Positions 46,530 to 56,598 of a DNA stretch of 64,000 nt are shown piece after piece. The DNA is from Ensifer sp. LCM 4579 (GTDB taxonomy: Bacteria > Pseudomonadota > Alphaproteobacteria > Rhizobiales > Rhizobiaceae). Each line of letters starts with the position of its first letter. The first letter of the stretch is position 1. Where the stretch lies: contig NZ_MDDV01000057.1 in assembly GCF_001854885.1 (NCBI RefSeq), forward strand, positions 61,793 to 125,792, in the 5' to 3' direction. The notes beneath the pieces are model-generated. The model did no database searches, had not been told where the DNA came from, and saw nothing but the letters and a program-made list of their open reading frames with translations. Position numbers and translations under genes: made by a program.

Positions 46530-47072
46530 TCAGCGCTCGTATTTGACCTCGATCGTCGCCTGGTCGAGCGTATTTGCCCGGACGAAGAAACCAACCATGG
46601 CGGCGGGTGCCTTGTCATCGAGGGGGAGCTTGTCGAGCGACAGCGCATACACGGTGAACTGGTAGCGGTGCGGTCCATGACCCTCCGGCGGGCATGCACC
46701 ACCATAGCCTGAGGCACCGAAATCGGTGCGGCCTTCCACCGCGCCTTTTGGAAGCTTCTTGTCTCCGCTCGCACCGCTTGCGAGCTCCGTGACGTTGGCG
46801 GCAAGGTTGAACACCGTCCAGTGCCACCAGCCGGAACCCGTGGGCGCATCCGGATCATAGGCCATGATGGCGAAGCTCTTGGTGTCCGCCGGCGCACCCG
46901 ACCATGCCAGCTGCGGCGAGATATTCTCCCCGCTGCAACCGAAGCCGTTGAAGACTTGCGCATTGGCCATGGTCCCGCCGGGAGTCAGGTCCTTCGACGT
47001 CAGTGTCATTTCGGCCTGGGCGGCCGTGGCGCCGAGCAAGCTCAGGCCGAGAATTGCGATGATGAAGCGCAT
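46530..47072 (-). CDS. YbhB/YbcL (PEBP) family exported protein
   Basis: The protein has 180 residues. A signal peptide (FIIAILGLSLLGATAAQA) precedes the phosphatidylethanolamine-binding fold: NISPQLAWSGAPADTKSFAI, DPDAPTGSGWWHW (ligand pocket) and GYGGACPPEGHGPHRY. Bacterial members are of unknown function. The gene follows an AraC regulator gene by 32 bp on the same strand, so is perhaps controlled by it. Confidence 0.9.
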   Translation of the reverse strand: MRFIIAILGLSLLGATAAQAEMTLTSKDLTPGGTMANAQVFNGFGCSGENISPQLAWSGAPADTKSFAIMAYDPDAPTGSGWWHWTVFNLAANVTELASGASGDKKLPKGAVEGRTDFGASGYGGACPPEGHGPHRYQFTVYALSLDKLPLDDKAPAAMVGFFVRANTLDQATIEVKYER

Positions 47073-47104
47073 GGTGTTTTCCTGTAGTTACGAACGCAAC
47101 AGGC

Positions 47105-47965
47105 CTACCGCTCAGCGGAGATTTCGTCTCTCCCGATCCGCGCAACTTCTGTCCCAATCCGCTCAATTACATCCGGATTCCCCCGCACGTCGCGCGGCTT
47201 GATGCCAAATCGCTCTTTGAAGCGCACCGCAAATCGGGATGGGGAGTCGTATCCGACCGCCTGGGCGACGTGGGCGACGGGCAGGGTCGTCATATGCAGG
47301 AGAGCCAGCGCCCGTGTCATGCGGGTGTCGCTCAAGGTTTCGGTGAAGCTGGTATTTTCCGCTGCCAGTTTGCGCCGCAAGGTCGCCTCGCTCATGTGGA
47401 AGCTGCGGGCGGCGTGTCCAGAAGTCCAGTCGTAGGCCGGGTCCCTCTCGATCATCTGGCGCAGGCGGTCCTGCAATAGCAGGTCTCCCCGCTCGCCCAA
47501 TACGGCCCCGCTGAGCGCGAACCAGGTAATGAGTTCCATCAGGCGCACCGAAGCCACGGCGGCGGGCAGTGTCGCCAGATTTTCGGGGGAAGAGCAAAAG
47601 TCGAACAGCGCCACCGCCTCGACGGGTAGATCCCGAGCCTTCATGGGAACCGCCGTCCGCGGGGGGGTGATGCAGCCGACGCGAAGATAGGTCTCCTCGA
47701 ATATGGAACGGGGGATTGGCAAGACACGCGCTTCATAGTTCTGAGGTGACTTGGGAATGTTCTCCACCATCATGGGCCGATGGTCGGGCAATAGGCCAAA
47801 TTCGCCGGCCAGGAGGCGCAGAGAGGTATCGCGGACGACCACGACCTTGGTTCCACAACGCACCTGGACAAGAACCGGCATCGTGCTCACGAGACGATGA
47901 AAGCATGCTCGTCCCCTTTGGCGGAGGAAGGCACCGTTTGGAAGAGAAAGGGCTTCGTGCTTCAT
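47105..47965 (-). CDS. AraC-family transcriptional regulator
   Basis: The regulator has 286 residues from ATG at 47963-47965. Its ribosome binding site is weak, and a later ATG at 47881 is possible. The N-terminus is an AraC-type sensor (PVLVQVRCGTKVVVV). The C-terminus has two HTH segments (FHMSEATLRRKLAAENTSF; VAHVAQAVGYDSPSRFAVRFKERF) as in AraC proteins. Effector unknown. It may control the PEBP gene downstream. Confidence 0.85.
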   Translation of the reverse strand: MKHEALSLPNGAFLRQRGRACFHRLVSTMPVLVQVRCGTKVVVVRDTSLRLLAGEFGLLPDHRPMMVENIPKSPQNYEARVLPIPRSIFEETYLRVGCITPPRTAVPMKARDLPVEAVALFDFCSSPENLATLPAAVASVRLMELITWFALSGAVLGERGDLLLQDRLRQMIERDPAYDWTSGHAARSFHMSEATLRRKLAAENTSFTETLSDTRMTRALALLHMTTLPVAHVAQAVGYDSPSRFAVRFKERFGIKPRDVRGNPDVIERIGTEVARIGRDEISAER

Positions 47966-48074
47966 GAGTCTTCTGGTCTTCAGATGTCGGACGGCATGGC
48001 GTTTTCTAGGGGCGGTCGCAAGGAATCGGGCTGTGATCGGTCCGCTCTTGCCTGCCGGAAGGGCCGCTTTCCGA

Positions 48075-48578
48075 CTACTCTCTGATCCGCGCCATGGCGA
48101 AGACGTCCGCGAGCATCCCGTCGCGCAGAGCATAGGATTTCAACACGCCCTCCGTGACGAACCCCGCCTGGCGGTAGAGCCCGATTGCCGCCTCGTTGTC
48201 GATGAAAACCGTGAGCTCGAGGCGCGCGATGCCGAGCCAGTTGTCGGCGGCCTCGATCAGGGCGTTGAGCAGCGCCCTGCCGATACCGCGCCGACGATAA
48301 TCGTCATGGACCGACATGCCAAGCTCGGCGGCATGCTGCCGCCGGCCCTTTTGGCGATGCAGTCCCGCAAGGCCGACGATCGTTTCCTCGATCTCCGCGA
48401 CGATAACCATGTCGCCTTCTCCTCGGTTCTCGAGCCATTCGCGCGTCCGTTCCGGCGGTGCGAAGGGCTGGCGCAGCGTTCCTGACCGGACGCCCGGCAG
48501 ATCCCTGAGGAATGCGAGCGCCTTCCAGTCGGCAACGGATGCGGCACGGATGTGGAGATCAGGCGATAGTGCATTCAT
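48075..48578 (-). CDS. GNAT-family N-acetyltransferase
   Basis: The protein has 167 residues. The acetyl-CoA loop is DDYRRRGIGRALLNALIEAA; VFIDNEAAIGLYRQAGFVTEG is the typical C-terminal motif. The N-terminal MNALSPDLHIRAASVADWKAL is a common start for the family. Substrate unknown. It is 110 bp upstream of (and on the same strand as) the AraC gene. Confidence 0.93.
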   Translation of the reverse strand: MNALSPDLHIRAASVADWKALAFLRDLPGVRSGTLRQPFAPPERTREWLENRGEGDMVIVAEIEETIVGLAGLHRQKGRRQHAAELGMSVHDDYRRRGIGRALLNALIEAADNWLGIARLELTVFIDNEAAIGLYRQAGFVTEGVLKSYALRDGMLADVFAMARIRE

Positions 48579-48787
48579 TGTCTCGTTTCCTCTGTCTATA
48601 GATCCGAGGAAACAGAGCCCGACCCTGCTCGCTCGGCAGGGTTGGCTGGAGAACAGTTTCGCTTAAGACAACAGCTCTCCCGCATACCCTGAGGTCTGCG
48701 CGGTCACCATCATCACGAGCAAGAAGCGACTGTCCATGGGGCGGACATTATTCGAGGTTGCGGGATTTGAGAAGAGCTATTTGTCGC

Positions 48788-50362
48788 TCAAACGAGCCGC
48801 CAGGCCATATAGACGAGCGCCGCCGCGATCACCCAGAGCGCGATGCGGCCCGAGCGTGCGTGGCGCGCTTCCGCCTTGCCGATCGCCTCGGCGGTCGCCG
48901 CATCGAACCGCAGGCCCTTCTCGCTCATCGCCATGATGTCCTTCGAAAAGCGCTCCGTGCGGGCGGCGATTTCGGGAACGGCTTCGGCGACGCGAAGAGC
49001 TGCGTGCAGGCCGTCGTGCAGGTCGGTGACGATGCGCTTCGGGCCGAGATTGTCGCGGATCCAACTGCCGACGACCGGTTCCGACGCCCGCCACATATTG
49101 AAGCGCGGGTTGAGCGTGCGGGCGACGCCTTCGACGACGACCATCGTCTTCTGCAGCATGACGAGCTCCGGGCGCGTCTGCATGTCGAAGAGCTCGGTCA
49201 CCTCGAAAAGCAGGGTCAGGAGCTTTGCCATCGAGATCGTTTCGGCCGGCTGCCCGTGGATCGGCTCGCCGATCGCGCGGATCGCCTGTGCAAAGCTTGC
49301 GGCGTCGTGATGCGACGGCACATAGCCGGCCTCGAAATGGACATCGGCAACGCGCTGGTAATCGCGCATGATGAAGCCGTAGAGGATCTCGGCGAGGAAG
49401 CGGCGCTCCTTCTTGCCTAGCCGGCCGACAATGCCCATGTCCACGGCGACGATATGGCCCGCCTCGTCGACGAACAGGTTGCCCTGATGCATGTCGGCAT
49501 GGAAGAAGCCGTCGCGCAGGGTATGCCGCAGGAAGGACTGGATCAGTGTCTCGGCGAGCCTGTTGAGATCATAGCCGGCGACCCTCAGGCCCTCGATATC
49601 CGACATCTTGATACCATCGATCCATTCCATGGTGACGACGTCGCGCCCGGTGCGCTCCCAATCGACCTTGGGCACCCGGAAGCCGGAATCTTCTTTCGTG
49701 TTCTCGGCGAGCTCGGAAATTGCCGCAGCCTCCAGCCGCAAGTCCATCTCGACCTTGGTCGTCTGCTCGAGCGTCCGCGTCACCTCGACCGGCTTCAGCC
49801 GACGGGTATAGGGCAGGAACCGCTCCTGCATGCGGGAGACCAGATACATAGCCTCAATATCGGCGGCAAAGCGCTGGCGGATGCCGGGCCGGATCACCTT
49901 GACGGCGACCTTCTCGCGTCGGCCTTCACGCAGGACGACTGCCGGATGAACCTGGGCGATCGACGCGGCCGCCATGGGCTCGTGAAATTCCGCGAAGAGT
50001 GTGTCGACGCTGCGGCCGAGCGAACCTTCGATCGCTGCCTTGGCCGCACTCTGCGGGAAGGTTGCCATCCGGTCCTGCAGTTGCGAGAGGTCGGCGGCGA
50101 GTTCCGCGCCGACCACGTCAGGACGCGTCGCCAGGAACTGGCCGATCTTCACATAGGAGGGCCCGAGCCGCTCCACGGCGCGGGCAAGCCGGCCGCTGCG
50201 CTCTTCGAACCGTGCCTTGCGGCGGGCGAGCAGGCCGGCGACCTTCTTTGCGAAGCGGGCGGAGGGAGGCAGGTGCTCGGCGGGGATCGCTGCAAACACG
50301 CCTTCGCGCGTAAGCACCCAGCCGATCCGCACGAGACGGAAATATGCTCCAGGCGTGCTCAT
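48788..50362 (-). CDS. ubiB: UbiB protein kinase-like/ABC1 family protein (ubiquinone biosynthesis)
   Basis: The protein has 524 residues from ATG at 50360-50362. It shows the ADCK/UbiB motifs: VERLGPSYVKIGQFLATRPD (KxGQ), AAASIAQVHPA, VAVKVIRPG (Lys), and HADMHQGNLFVDE and VDMGIVGRLG (metal and catalytic loop). Two hydrophobic spans are at the C-terminus (IALWVIAAALVYMAW). UbiB supports ubiquinone biosynthesis as an atypical ATPase/kinase. It lies 4 bp behind ubiE, in the usual ubiE-ubiB order. Confidence 0.95.
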   Translation of the reverse strand: MSTPGAYFRLVRIGWVLTREGVFAAIPAEHLPPSARFAKKVAGLLARRKARFEERSGRLARAVERLGPSYVKIGQFLATRPDVVGAELAADLSQLQDRMATFPQSAAKAAIEGSLGRSVDTLFAEFHEPMAAASIAQVHPAVVLREGRREKVAVKVIRPGIRQRFAADIEAMYLVSRMQERFLPYTRRLKPVEVTRTLEQTTKVEMDLRLEAAAISELAENTKEDSGFRVPKVDWERTGRDVVTMEWIDGIKMSDIEGLRVAGYDLNRLAETLIQSFLRHTLRDGFFHADMHQGNLFVDEAGHIVAVDMGIVGRLGKKERRFLAEILYGFIMRDYQRVADVHFEAGYVPSHHDAASFAQAIRAIGEPIHGQPAETISMAKLLTLLFEVTELFDMQTRPELVMLQKTMVVVEGVARTLNPRFNMWRASEPVVGSWIRDNLGPKRIVTDLHDGLHAALRVAEAVPEIAARTERFSKDIMAMSEKGLRFDAATAEAIGKAEARHARSGRIALWVIAAALVYMAWRLV

Positions 50363-50366
50363 GCGT

Positions 50367-51143
50367 TCAGATTTTCCAGCCCGAATGCAGCGCTGCAATG
50401 CCGCCGGTGTAATTGGTGAAGGAGACGCGGGCAAAGCCCGCCTCGCGGATCATGGCCGCGAAATCGCGCTGGTTCGGGAATTTGCGGATCGACTCGATCA
50501 GATACTGATAGGGTGCGTCGTCGCCGGTGATGAGCTTGCCGAATCTGGGGATCGCATTGAACGACCAGGCATCGTAGAAGCGGTCGAGCAACGGCATCTC
50601 GACCTCGGAGAATTCCAGCACCAGCAGCCGCCCGCCGCGCTTCAGTACCCGATAGGCCTCCTTCAGCGCCACCTCGATGCGCGGCACGTTGCGGATGCCG
50701 AAGGCGATCGTATAGGCGTCGAAGGAATTGGCGGCGAAGGGCAGGTCCTCGGCATTGGCTTCGACGAATTCGAGATTGGCGTCGAGCCCCTTCTTTCGCG
50801 CGCGCTCGGCGCCGACCGCAAGCATCGAGCCATTGATGTCGAGTACGGTCGCATGCGCCTTTCGGCCGGAAGCCTCGACCATGCGGAAAGCGATGTCTCC
50901 AGTGCCGCCTGCGACGTCGAGCACCCGGTAACCCTCCCGGCGGGGCGGGTTGAGCGCAGCGATCATCGCATCCTTCCAGACCCGATGCAGGCCCGCCGAC
51001 ATCACGTCGTTCATGATATCGTAGCGTTTCGCGACCTTGTGGAAGACATCGTTGACGAGCGGCTGCTTTTCGCCCGCGCCGACTTCGCGAAAACCGAAGG
51101 AGGTCTCCATTCCGCCATTCGCCGATACGCGCTCATCCGTCAT
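50367..51143 (-). CDS. ubiE: Ubiquinone/menaquinone C-methyltransferase UbiE
   Basis: It carries out the C-methylation of the demethoxyquinone intermediate. It has 258 residues from ATG at 51141-51143 (GGAG 8 bp upstream). Diagnostic sequence: [33 protein letters not shown] (SAM loop) and [17 protein letters not shown]. It is divergent from mutM across 170 bp and starts the ubiE-ubiB operon. Confidence 0.96.
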   Translation of the reverse strand: MTDERVSANGGMETSFGFREVGAGEKQPLVNDVFHKVAKRYDIMNDVMSAGLHRVWKDAMIAALNPPRREGYRVLDVAGGTGDIAFRMVEASGRKAHATVLDINGSMLAVGAERARKKGLDANLEFVEANAEDLPFAANSFDAYTIAFGIRNVPRIEVALKEAYRVLKRGGRLLVLEFSEVEMPLLDRFYDAWSFNAIPRFGKLITGDDAPYQYLIESIRKFPNQRDFAAMIREAGFARVSFTNYTGGIAALHSGWKI

Positions 51144-51313
51144 CCGAATACTCCAATTCATTCAAACGCGCCGGCACCATAGCGAAAACGCCCAATCCGC
51201 GCTATCTCAGCGACGGGGTTCCGGTTGCGGCATAGCGCACCTATAGGTCATCGCTCCCGCGATGGGAATGCATGTATCCGGACGGAATGAACAGAGGATA
51301 AAGGAAGACGGCG

Positions 51314-52204
51314 GTGCCCGAATTGCCCGAGGTGGAAACGGTCAAGCGCGGATTGGCGCCGACCATGGAGGGAGCGCTGCTGCTGCGCGCCGAATTGCGC
51401 CGGCCGGACCTGCGCTTTCCCTTTCCCGAAAACTTCGCGGCCACCGTTTCCGGCCGCCGTATTTTTTCGCTGTCCCGGCGCGCCAAATATCTGACGATCG
51501 ATCTGGAGGGAGGCGACGTGATCATTGCGCATCTCGGCATGTCCGGCTCCTTTCGCATCGAGACCGGCGCGTCGCCCGCGATCCCTGGCGCTTTCCGCCA
51601 CCCGCACGGAAAGGACGAGAAGCACGACCACGTCATCTTCCACCTTGAGACAGGGAGCGGGCCGGCGCGCGTTATCTATAACGATCCACGGCGCTTCGGC
51701 TTCATGGATCTGGCAAGGCGCGATACGCTCGCCGATCACGCCTTCTTCCGCGACCTCGGCGAGGAGCCGACGGGCAATGCGCTCGACGCCGCCTACCTGG
51801 CGACGCGCTTTGAGGACAGGGCGCAGCCGCTGAAAGCGGCGCTTCTCGACCAGAGGACCGTTGCGGGGCTGGGCAACATCTACGTCTGCGAGGCCCTGTG
51901 GCGAGCCGGGCTTTCGCCTACTCGGCCGGCGGGCACTTTGGTCGACAGCTGCGGCCGGGCGAAAGCGGCCCTTTCCGGCTTGGTCGAGGCGATCCGCGCG
52001 GTGATTGCAGACGCGATTGCCGCGGGTGGGTCCTCGCTCAAGGACCATATCCAGGCGGATGGCAGCCTCGGCTATTTCCAGCATGCCTTCTCCGTTTACG
52101 ACCGGGAGGGCGAGGCTTGCCGGACGCCCGGCTGCGGCGGTACGGTCGCCCGCATCACGCAGGCGGGGCGCTCGACCTTCCATTGCCCGCGCTGTCAGAA
52201 ATAG
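51314..52204 (+). CDS. mutM: Formamidopyrimidine-DNA glycosylase MutM/Fpg
   Basis: It removes 8-oxoguanine and formamidopyrimidines. The GTG start at 51314 (AAGGAAG upstream) gives [13 protein letters not shown] after Met removal, with the catalytic Pro2 and Glu3. It shows the helix-two-turn-helix region ([20 protein letters not shown]) and the C-terminal zinc finger ([10 protein letters not shown]...CPRCQ). It has 296 residues, the usual size. It lies 32 bp ahead of the enoyl-CoA hydratase gene. Confidence 0.97.
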   Translation: MPELPEVETVKRGLAPTMEGALLLRAELRRPDLRFPFPENFAATVSGRRIFSLSRRAKYLTIDLEGGDVIIAHLGMSGSFRIETGASPAIPGAFRHPHGKDEKHDHVIFHLETGSGPARVIYNDPRRFGFMDLARRDTLADHAFFRDLGEEPTGNALDAAYLATRFEDRAQPLKAALLDQRTVAGLGNIYVCEALWRAGLSPTRPAGTLVDSCGRAKAALSGLVEAIRAVIADAIAAGGSSLKDHIQADGSLGYFQHAFSVYDREGEACRTPGCGGTVARITQAGRSTFHCPRCQK

Positions 52205-52236
52205 CCTTGAAACGCCGATTCTAGGAGGAGACGACA

Positions 52237-53010
52237 ATGAGCTATGAGACCCTGCTGGTCGAAATGCGCGGGCGTGTGGGCCTGATCACCCTCAACCGTC
52301 CTGAGGCGCTGAATGCGCTGAACGCGACCGTCATGCGCGAGCTCGATGCGGTCCTGAAGGCCTTCGATGCAGACAAGAATATCGGGGCGATCGTCATTGC
52401 CGGATCGGAAAAGGCCTTCGCGGCCGGTGCCGACATCAAGGAAATGCAGGCACTCGATTTCGTCGATAGCTATCTCGGCGATTTCCTCGGCGGCTGGGAG
52501 CATGTTGCGGGCGCCCGCAAGCCGATGGTCGCGGCGGTCTCCGGCTATGCGCTCGGCGGCGGTTGCGAACTCGCGATGATGTGCGACTTCATCATTGCTT
52601 CCGAAACCGCCAAGTTCGGCCAGCCGGAAATCACCCTCGGCGTCATTCCGGGCATGGGCGGGTCGCAGCGCCTGACGCGCGCCGTCGGCAAGGCGAAGGC
52701 GATGGACCTGATTCTCACCGGCCGGATGATGGATGCGGCCGAGGCCGAGCGGGCAGGGCTGGTCGCCCGCGTCGTCGCGCCGGAGAGGCTCATGGAAGAG
52801 GCGCTCGCCGCCGCCGAGAAGATCGCCTCCTTCTCGCTTCCCGCGGTAATGATGGCGAAAGAGGCGGTCAACCGCTCGCTCGAAGTGACGCTTGCCGAAG
52901 GCCTGCGCTTCGAGCGGCGGCTCTTCCAATCGCTGTTCGCGAGCGAGGACCAGAAGGAGGGGATGGCCGCCTTCGTCGGCAAGCGCAAGCCGGAGTTCAA
53001 ACACCGCTGA
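52237..53010 (+). CDS. Enoyl-CoA hydratase
   Basis: It belongs to the crotonase family and has 257 residues. It contains [15 protein letters not shown] (oxyanion hole), [39 protein letters not shown] with catalytic Glu residues, and ends [12 protein letters not shown]. It probably hydrates short-chain enoyl-CoA in beta-oxidation. AGGAGGAG lies just upstream of the start. It lies behind mutM. Confidence 0.94.
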   Translation: MSYETLLVEMRGRVGLITLNRPEALNALNATVMRELDAVLKAFDADKNIGAIVIAGSEKAFAAGADIKEMQALDFVDSYLGDFLGGWEHVAGARKPMVAAVSGYALGGGCELAMMCDFIIASETAKFGQPEITLGVIPGMGGSQRLTRAVGKAKAMDLILTGRMMDAAEAERAGLVARVVAPERLMEEALAAAEKIASFSLPAVMMAKEAVNRSLEVTLAEGLRFERRLFQSLFASEDQKEGMAAFVGKRKPEFKHR

Positions 53011-53187
53011 GACGTTTTCTCAATTTGCGCGTTGACGCGGGACTGGTTTCCCTTTATACGCCGCCCACAGTCTGGAACGCCTCACGCGGGCTTTCCGAGA
53101 ATGCTCCCGAATTGCTTGGATGACAGGTCGCAGTGACCCGGCACGGCGAAGGCGGAGTTCATGTCAGGTTTTCGAAGAGAGGCATCA

Positions 53188-53454
53188 ATGGCCAATACAA
53201 CTTCGGCGAAAAAGGCGACCCGCAAGATCGCACGCCGTACCGCAGTGAACAAGGCCCGTCGTTCGCGCGTCCGTAGCTTCGTCCGGAAGGTTGAAGAGGC
53301 GATCGCTTCCGGAGATCAGGCCGCCGCCGCCGCCGCCCTCAAGGCGGCTCAGCCGGAACTGATGCGTGCCGCCACCAAGGGCGTGCTGCATGCCAACACG
53401 GCATCGCGCAAAGTCTCCCGTCTGGCGCAGCGGGTGAAGGGTCTTTCGGCCTAA
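53188..53454 (+). CDS. rpsT: 30S ribosomal protein S20
   Basis: The protein has 88 residues from ATG at 53188; an upstream in-frame ATG at 53161 is ignored because the family begins MANTTSAKK. It has the usual run of basic residues ([23 protein letters not shown]) and a helical C-terminus. It has its own terminator at 53484. It lies upstream of dnaA as in other rhizobia. Confidence 0.97.
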   Translation: MANTTSAKKATRKIARRTAVNKARRSRVRSFVRKVEEAIASGDQAAAAAALKAAQPELMRAATKGVLHANTASRKVSRLAQRVKGLSA

Positions 53455-54372
53455 CCCGGCTAAATAAAAATCTGTTTACAAACAGCCCGGCGTCTTGCGC
53501 CGGGCTTTTTCGATTCGTATTTCGGCCATGGTCATGGTTAATTTGTCCGCCAATGCTTGTGTCATTGGTGTGACAAGAATTACAAAGCGATTTCAGTGGC
53601 TTGTGCGAGCTTGCCGGACCCGGGGCAGCTGTTTTGGTGCACGTGTCGGCTGCAAAATGAGTCAAGCGATTTTTTATTTTTTTCTTTTTTGCCAGCTAAG
53701 CAAGAAGGGCGAAAATCAAAACCCTTGATTCAAAAGCGATTCTTTTGAGACTCGGGACGCGCATGCAAAACCCGGCACGAGAGTCAACCGGCCGCGCTTA
53801 AAGAGCGGTAAAAAACCCGATTGATCTTGCCTGCCGATCCTGCCTAAATGACTTCCACAGGGGACACGGACCACATCTGTTTAGAAGGTCATCGAAGTCA
53901 TTTCTTAGAAATGGCTTGCGGGCTTTCTGTTCCCTGCGGCGGGGTAAATCCACGTCGCTCAATCAAAAAAGCTGAGGTAGAGAAGCCGAGCGAGTTTTCG
54001 CGTCGGAACGAGAATTTTTCGCCATATGATTGCAGCGCGGGGGTGCCCGCAGTTTTGCATCGAGGCGTAGGAGGAGAAAGATCAGGTTGCCCGCACATAC
54101 GAGGGTGTGGCGCAACTGCGACGAGGAAGTCTGCCCTTCGGTCTGAATGCTGCCGCAGGGTAGCCAAGTGCGAGGCGCAGGGGACATCCGCTCGGCACGA
54201 TGAGCGGGTGAGCGCGACGCGCACCGTGACGGGATTATGAGGAGCCCGGATCGGTGTCATGGGCGTCCGTCCGACGCGGCATGGCCTTCGAGGGGCGGCC
54301 GCGGCAGGCGGGCATAAGAAGATGAGGCCGGCAGCGATGACGGCATCGGAGAATGATTTGGAAGGCGGCAAC
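53455..54372 (+). promoter_or_regulatory. dnaA upstream region with phased GANTC (CcrM) sites
   Basis: The 918-bp rpsT-dnaA gap has no convincing gene. GANTC sites lie at 53512, 53659, 53727, 53738, 53749 and 53781; those at 53727, 53738 and 53749 are exactly 11 bp apart. A very AT-rich tract (mostly T) spans 53670-53690. CcrM adenine methylation of such sites is known to affect dnaA transcription in Caulobacter; extension here is inference. No array of DnaA boxes was found. Confidence 0.6.
53484..53510 (+). terminator. Rho-independent terminator after rpsT
   Basis: A perfect 9-bp stem AGCCCGGCG / CGCCGGGCT with 5-nt loop is followed by a run of T. Confidence 0.92.
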
Positions 54373-55896
54373 ATGCAGATGAATTTGGCGACGGCACCTG
54401 AAGGATTCCAGGCCGGAAGCAATCAGTCTCAGGCGGCGGGGGAAAAACAGGACATGCCGCATGACGCACTCTTCGAGCGGGTAAGTGCGCGTCTGAAAGC
54501 TCAGGTTGGTCCGGATGTCTTCGCCAGCTGGTTTGGGCGTCTCAAGCTTCATTCCGTGTCGAAAAGCGTCGTGCGCCTGTCGGTGCCGACGACGTTTCTC
54601 AAATCCTGGATCAACAACCGTTATCTCGATCTCATCACCGGTCTGTTCCAGCAGGAAGACGGCGAGATCCTGAAGGTGGAGATTCTGGTTCGCACGGCAA
54701 CGCGCAGCCAGCGTTCGGCCGCTCATGAAGAGACGGCGCCCGCCGTGGCCGAACCGGCACCGGCGCCGGTCCGGCGCTCCGCCTCGCCGCAGCCGGTCGC
54801 AATCGCTGCCGCCGCGGCAGTCGCCGCCGCGCCGAAGTCGGCCCAGGCGCCGCTCTTCGGCTCGCCGCTCGATCAGCGCTACAGTTTCGACAGTTTCGTG
54901 GAGGGTGCGTCCAACCGCGTCGCCCTTGCCGCCGCCCGCACGATCGCGGAGGCGGGCGCCGGCGCCATCCGTTTCAACCCGCTCTTCATCCATTCGAGCG
55001 TCGGTCTCGGCAAGACGCATCTTCTCCAGGCGATCGCGCTTGCGGCCCTGCAGAGCGCGCGCGCGCCGCGCGTTGTCTATCTCACGGCAGAATATTTCAT
55101 GTGGCGTTTCGCCACCGCCATCCGCGACAACGACGCCCTTTCCTTGAAGGAATCGCTGCGCAACATCGATCTCCTGATCATCGACGATATGCAGTTCCTG
55201 CAGGGCAAGTCGATCCAGCACGAATTCTGTCATCTCCTGAACATGCTGCTCGACTCGGCAAAGCAGGTGGTTGTCGCGGCCGACCGGGCGCCGTGGGAAT
55301 TGGAATCGCTCGACAGCCGCGTTCGCTCGCGCCTGCAAGGTGGCGTGGCGATCGAAATGGAAGGGCCGGATTACGAGATGCGGCTGGAGATGCTGAAGCT
55401 TCGCCTCGAGGCGGCGCGGCAGGACGATGCCTCGCTGCAGATTCCCCAGGACATCCTGTGCCACGTCGCGCGCAACATCACCGCCAGCGGCCGCGAGCTC
55501 GAGGGCGCCTTCAATCAGCTGCTTTTCCGCCGCTCCTTCGAACCGCAGCTCTCGATCGAGCGCGTTGACGAACTGCTCGGTCACCTGGTCAATGCCGGCG
55601 AGCCGCGCCGCGTCCGAATCGAGGACATTCAGCGTGTCGTCGCCAAGCACTACAACGTCTCGCGCCAGGAACTGGTGTCGAACCGCCGCACCCGCGTGAT
55701 CGTCAAGCCGCGCCAGATCGCCATGTATCTGTCGAAGACGCTGACGCCGCGCTCCTTCCCGGAGATAGGCCGCCGCTTCGGTGGCCGCGACCACACCACC
55801 GTGCTGCATGCAGTGCGCAAGATCGAAGAGATGATTGCCGGCGACACGAAGCTCGGCCACGAAATCGAACTCTTGAAGCGGCTGATCAACGAGTGA
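54373..55896 (+). CDS. dnaA: Chromosomal replication initiator DnaA
   Basis: The ATG at 54373 follows GGAAGGCG and gives 507 residues; an earlier ATG at 54337 is in frame. Domains: N-terminal domain I ([28 protein letters not shown]), a long Ala/Pro linker, AAA+ domain III with [12 protein letters not shown] (Walker A) and [12 protein letters not shown] (Walker B), and domain IV with [19 protein letters not shown], the DnaA-box helix-turn-helix. It starts replication by opening oriC. It ends at a perfect terminator. The start choice matters only for the first 12 residues. Confidence 0.96.
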   Translation: MQMNLATAPEGFQAGSNQSQAAGEKQDMPHDALFERVSARLKAQVGPDVFASWFGRLKLHSVSKSVVRLSVPTTFLKSWINNRYLDLITGLFQQEDGEILKVEILVRTATRSQRSAAHEETAPAVAEPAPAPVRRSASPQPVAIAAAAAVAAAPKSAQAPLFGSPLDQRYSFDSFVEGASNRVALAAARTIAEAGAGAIRFNPLFIHSSVGLGKTHLLQAIALAALQSARAPRVVYLTAEYFMWRFATAIRDNDALSLKESLRNIDLLIIDDMQFLQGKSIQHEFCHLLNMLLDSAKQVVVAADRAPWELESLDSRVRSRLQGGVAIEMEGPDYEMRLEMLKLRLEAARQDDASLQIPQDILCHVARNITASGRELEGAFNQLLFRRSFEPQLSIERVDELLGHLVNAGEPRRVRIEDIQRVVAKHYNVSRQELVSNRRTRVIVKPRQIAMYLSKTLTPRSFPEIGRRFGGRDHTTVLHAVRKIEEMIAGDTKLGHEIELLKRLINE

Positions 55897-55948
55897 AGCG
55901 GATGCAAGTGAGCGCCTAGGGCTTGCATAGGTAAGTCGAACTCTACAA

Positions 55949-55972
55949 GGGCCCGGTTTTCCAGCCGGGCCC
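55949..55972 (+). terminator. Rho-independent terminator after dnaA
   Basis: A perfect 8-bp stem GGGCCCGG / CCGGGCCC with an 8-nt loop is followed by ATTTGTTT. Confidence 0.9.
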
Positions 55973-55990
55973 ATTTGTTTGGGCATGCCC

Positions 55991-56103
55991 CTGCAGCGCC
56001 GCGCGTCCTGTTAGAGTTAGACGCGCAAAGGTCACTGTAGCCCTTTGAATTGCTGCATGTCTTTGCCCTTTAATCGAGGCCGATTAAAGGAGAAATGCAG
56101 TAG
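55991..56103 (+). repeat. Two-module mosaic palindromic repeat, full copy
   Basis: Module A: TGCAGCGCCGCGCGTC, a longer loop, AGACGCGCAAAGG and CACTGTAG. Module B: GCTGCATGTCT, an inner palindrome TTTAATCGAGG / CCGATTAAAGG and AGAAATGCAG. The outer arms CTGCATGTCT and AGAAATGCAG pair. It fills much of the 327-bp gap between dnaA and the YCII gene; the ECF-type promoter follows it. Confidence 0.85.
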
Positions 56104-56171
56104 GGGCGAGGGCCTCCTCTCTCCAGGCAACGTCGCCCGGAGAGCGTTCCAACCATTTTGTTCGCCGCGCT

Positions 56172-56198
56172 TGTCGGCTATCACTGGCTCCATTCGTC
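56172..56198 (+). promoter_or_regulatory. Candidate ECF42-type promoter upstream of the YCII gene
   Basis: TGTCGG (56172-56177), a 17-bp spacer and CGTC (56195-56198) lie 26 bp before the YCII start. The same pattern with the same spacer stands before the SRPBCC gene. The motif resembles the TGTCGA...CGTC type recalled for ECF42 promoters. Confidence 0.7.
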
Positions 56199-56223
56199 TT
56201 CAGACCAGAGCGGAGAATTCTCA

Positions 56224-56598
56224 ATGCTTTATGCGGTGCTTTGCTACAACGATGAAAGTGTCACCAGTGCCTGGAGCAAGGAGGAGGACGACAGAGTCAT
56301 GCGCGATCTGATCGCCGTCCAGAGCAAATATGTCGAGACCGGCAAGCTTGGACCGGTTGCGCGGTTGCTACCGACGACGGCCGCGACGACCTTGCGCCAC
56401 ACAACGGGCGAAACGATCGTCATTGACGGCCCTTTTGCCGAAACCAAGGAGCAACTGCTCGGCTTCTATCTAATCGATTGCGAGTCACTCGACGAGGCTC
56501 TCGCCTTTGCCCGGGACCTGAGTACCGCCAATCCGAGCGCCGGTTCTTACGAGATCCGTCCCCTCGCCCTCTATAAGCCTGGCGGGCTTCCCTCATGA
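56224..56598 (+). CDS. YCII-family (DGPF) protein
   Basis: The protein has 124 residues from ATG at 56224 (GGAGAA upstream). It contains VIDGPFAETKEQLLGFYLI, the DGPF motif that marks proteins encoded next to ECF42 sigma factors, and a YCII-like ferredoxin fold. Function is unknown. The stop overlaps the sigma gene start (ATGA), so translation is coupled. Confidence 0.93.
   Translation: MLYAVLCYNDESVTSAWSKEEDDRVMRDLIAVQSKYVETGKLGPVARLLPTTAATTLRHTTGETIVIDGPFAETKEQLLGFYLIDCESLDEALAFARDLSTANPSAGSYEIRPLALYKPGGLPS

Noticed and set aside
53455..54372. Chromosomal origin (oriC) in the dnaA leader
   Set aside because: An AT-rich tract exists, but no cluster of TTATCCACA-like DnaA boxes was found; only poor matches. 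In Sinorhizobium the origin is, to my knowledge, near hemE, not dnaA.
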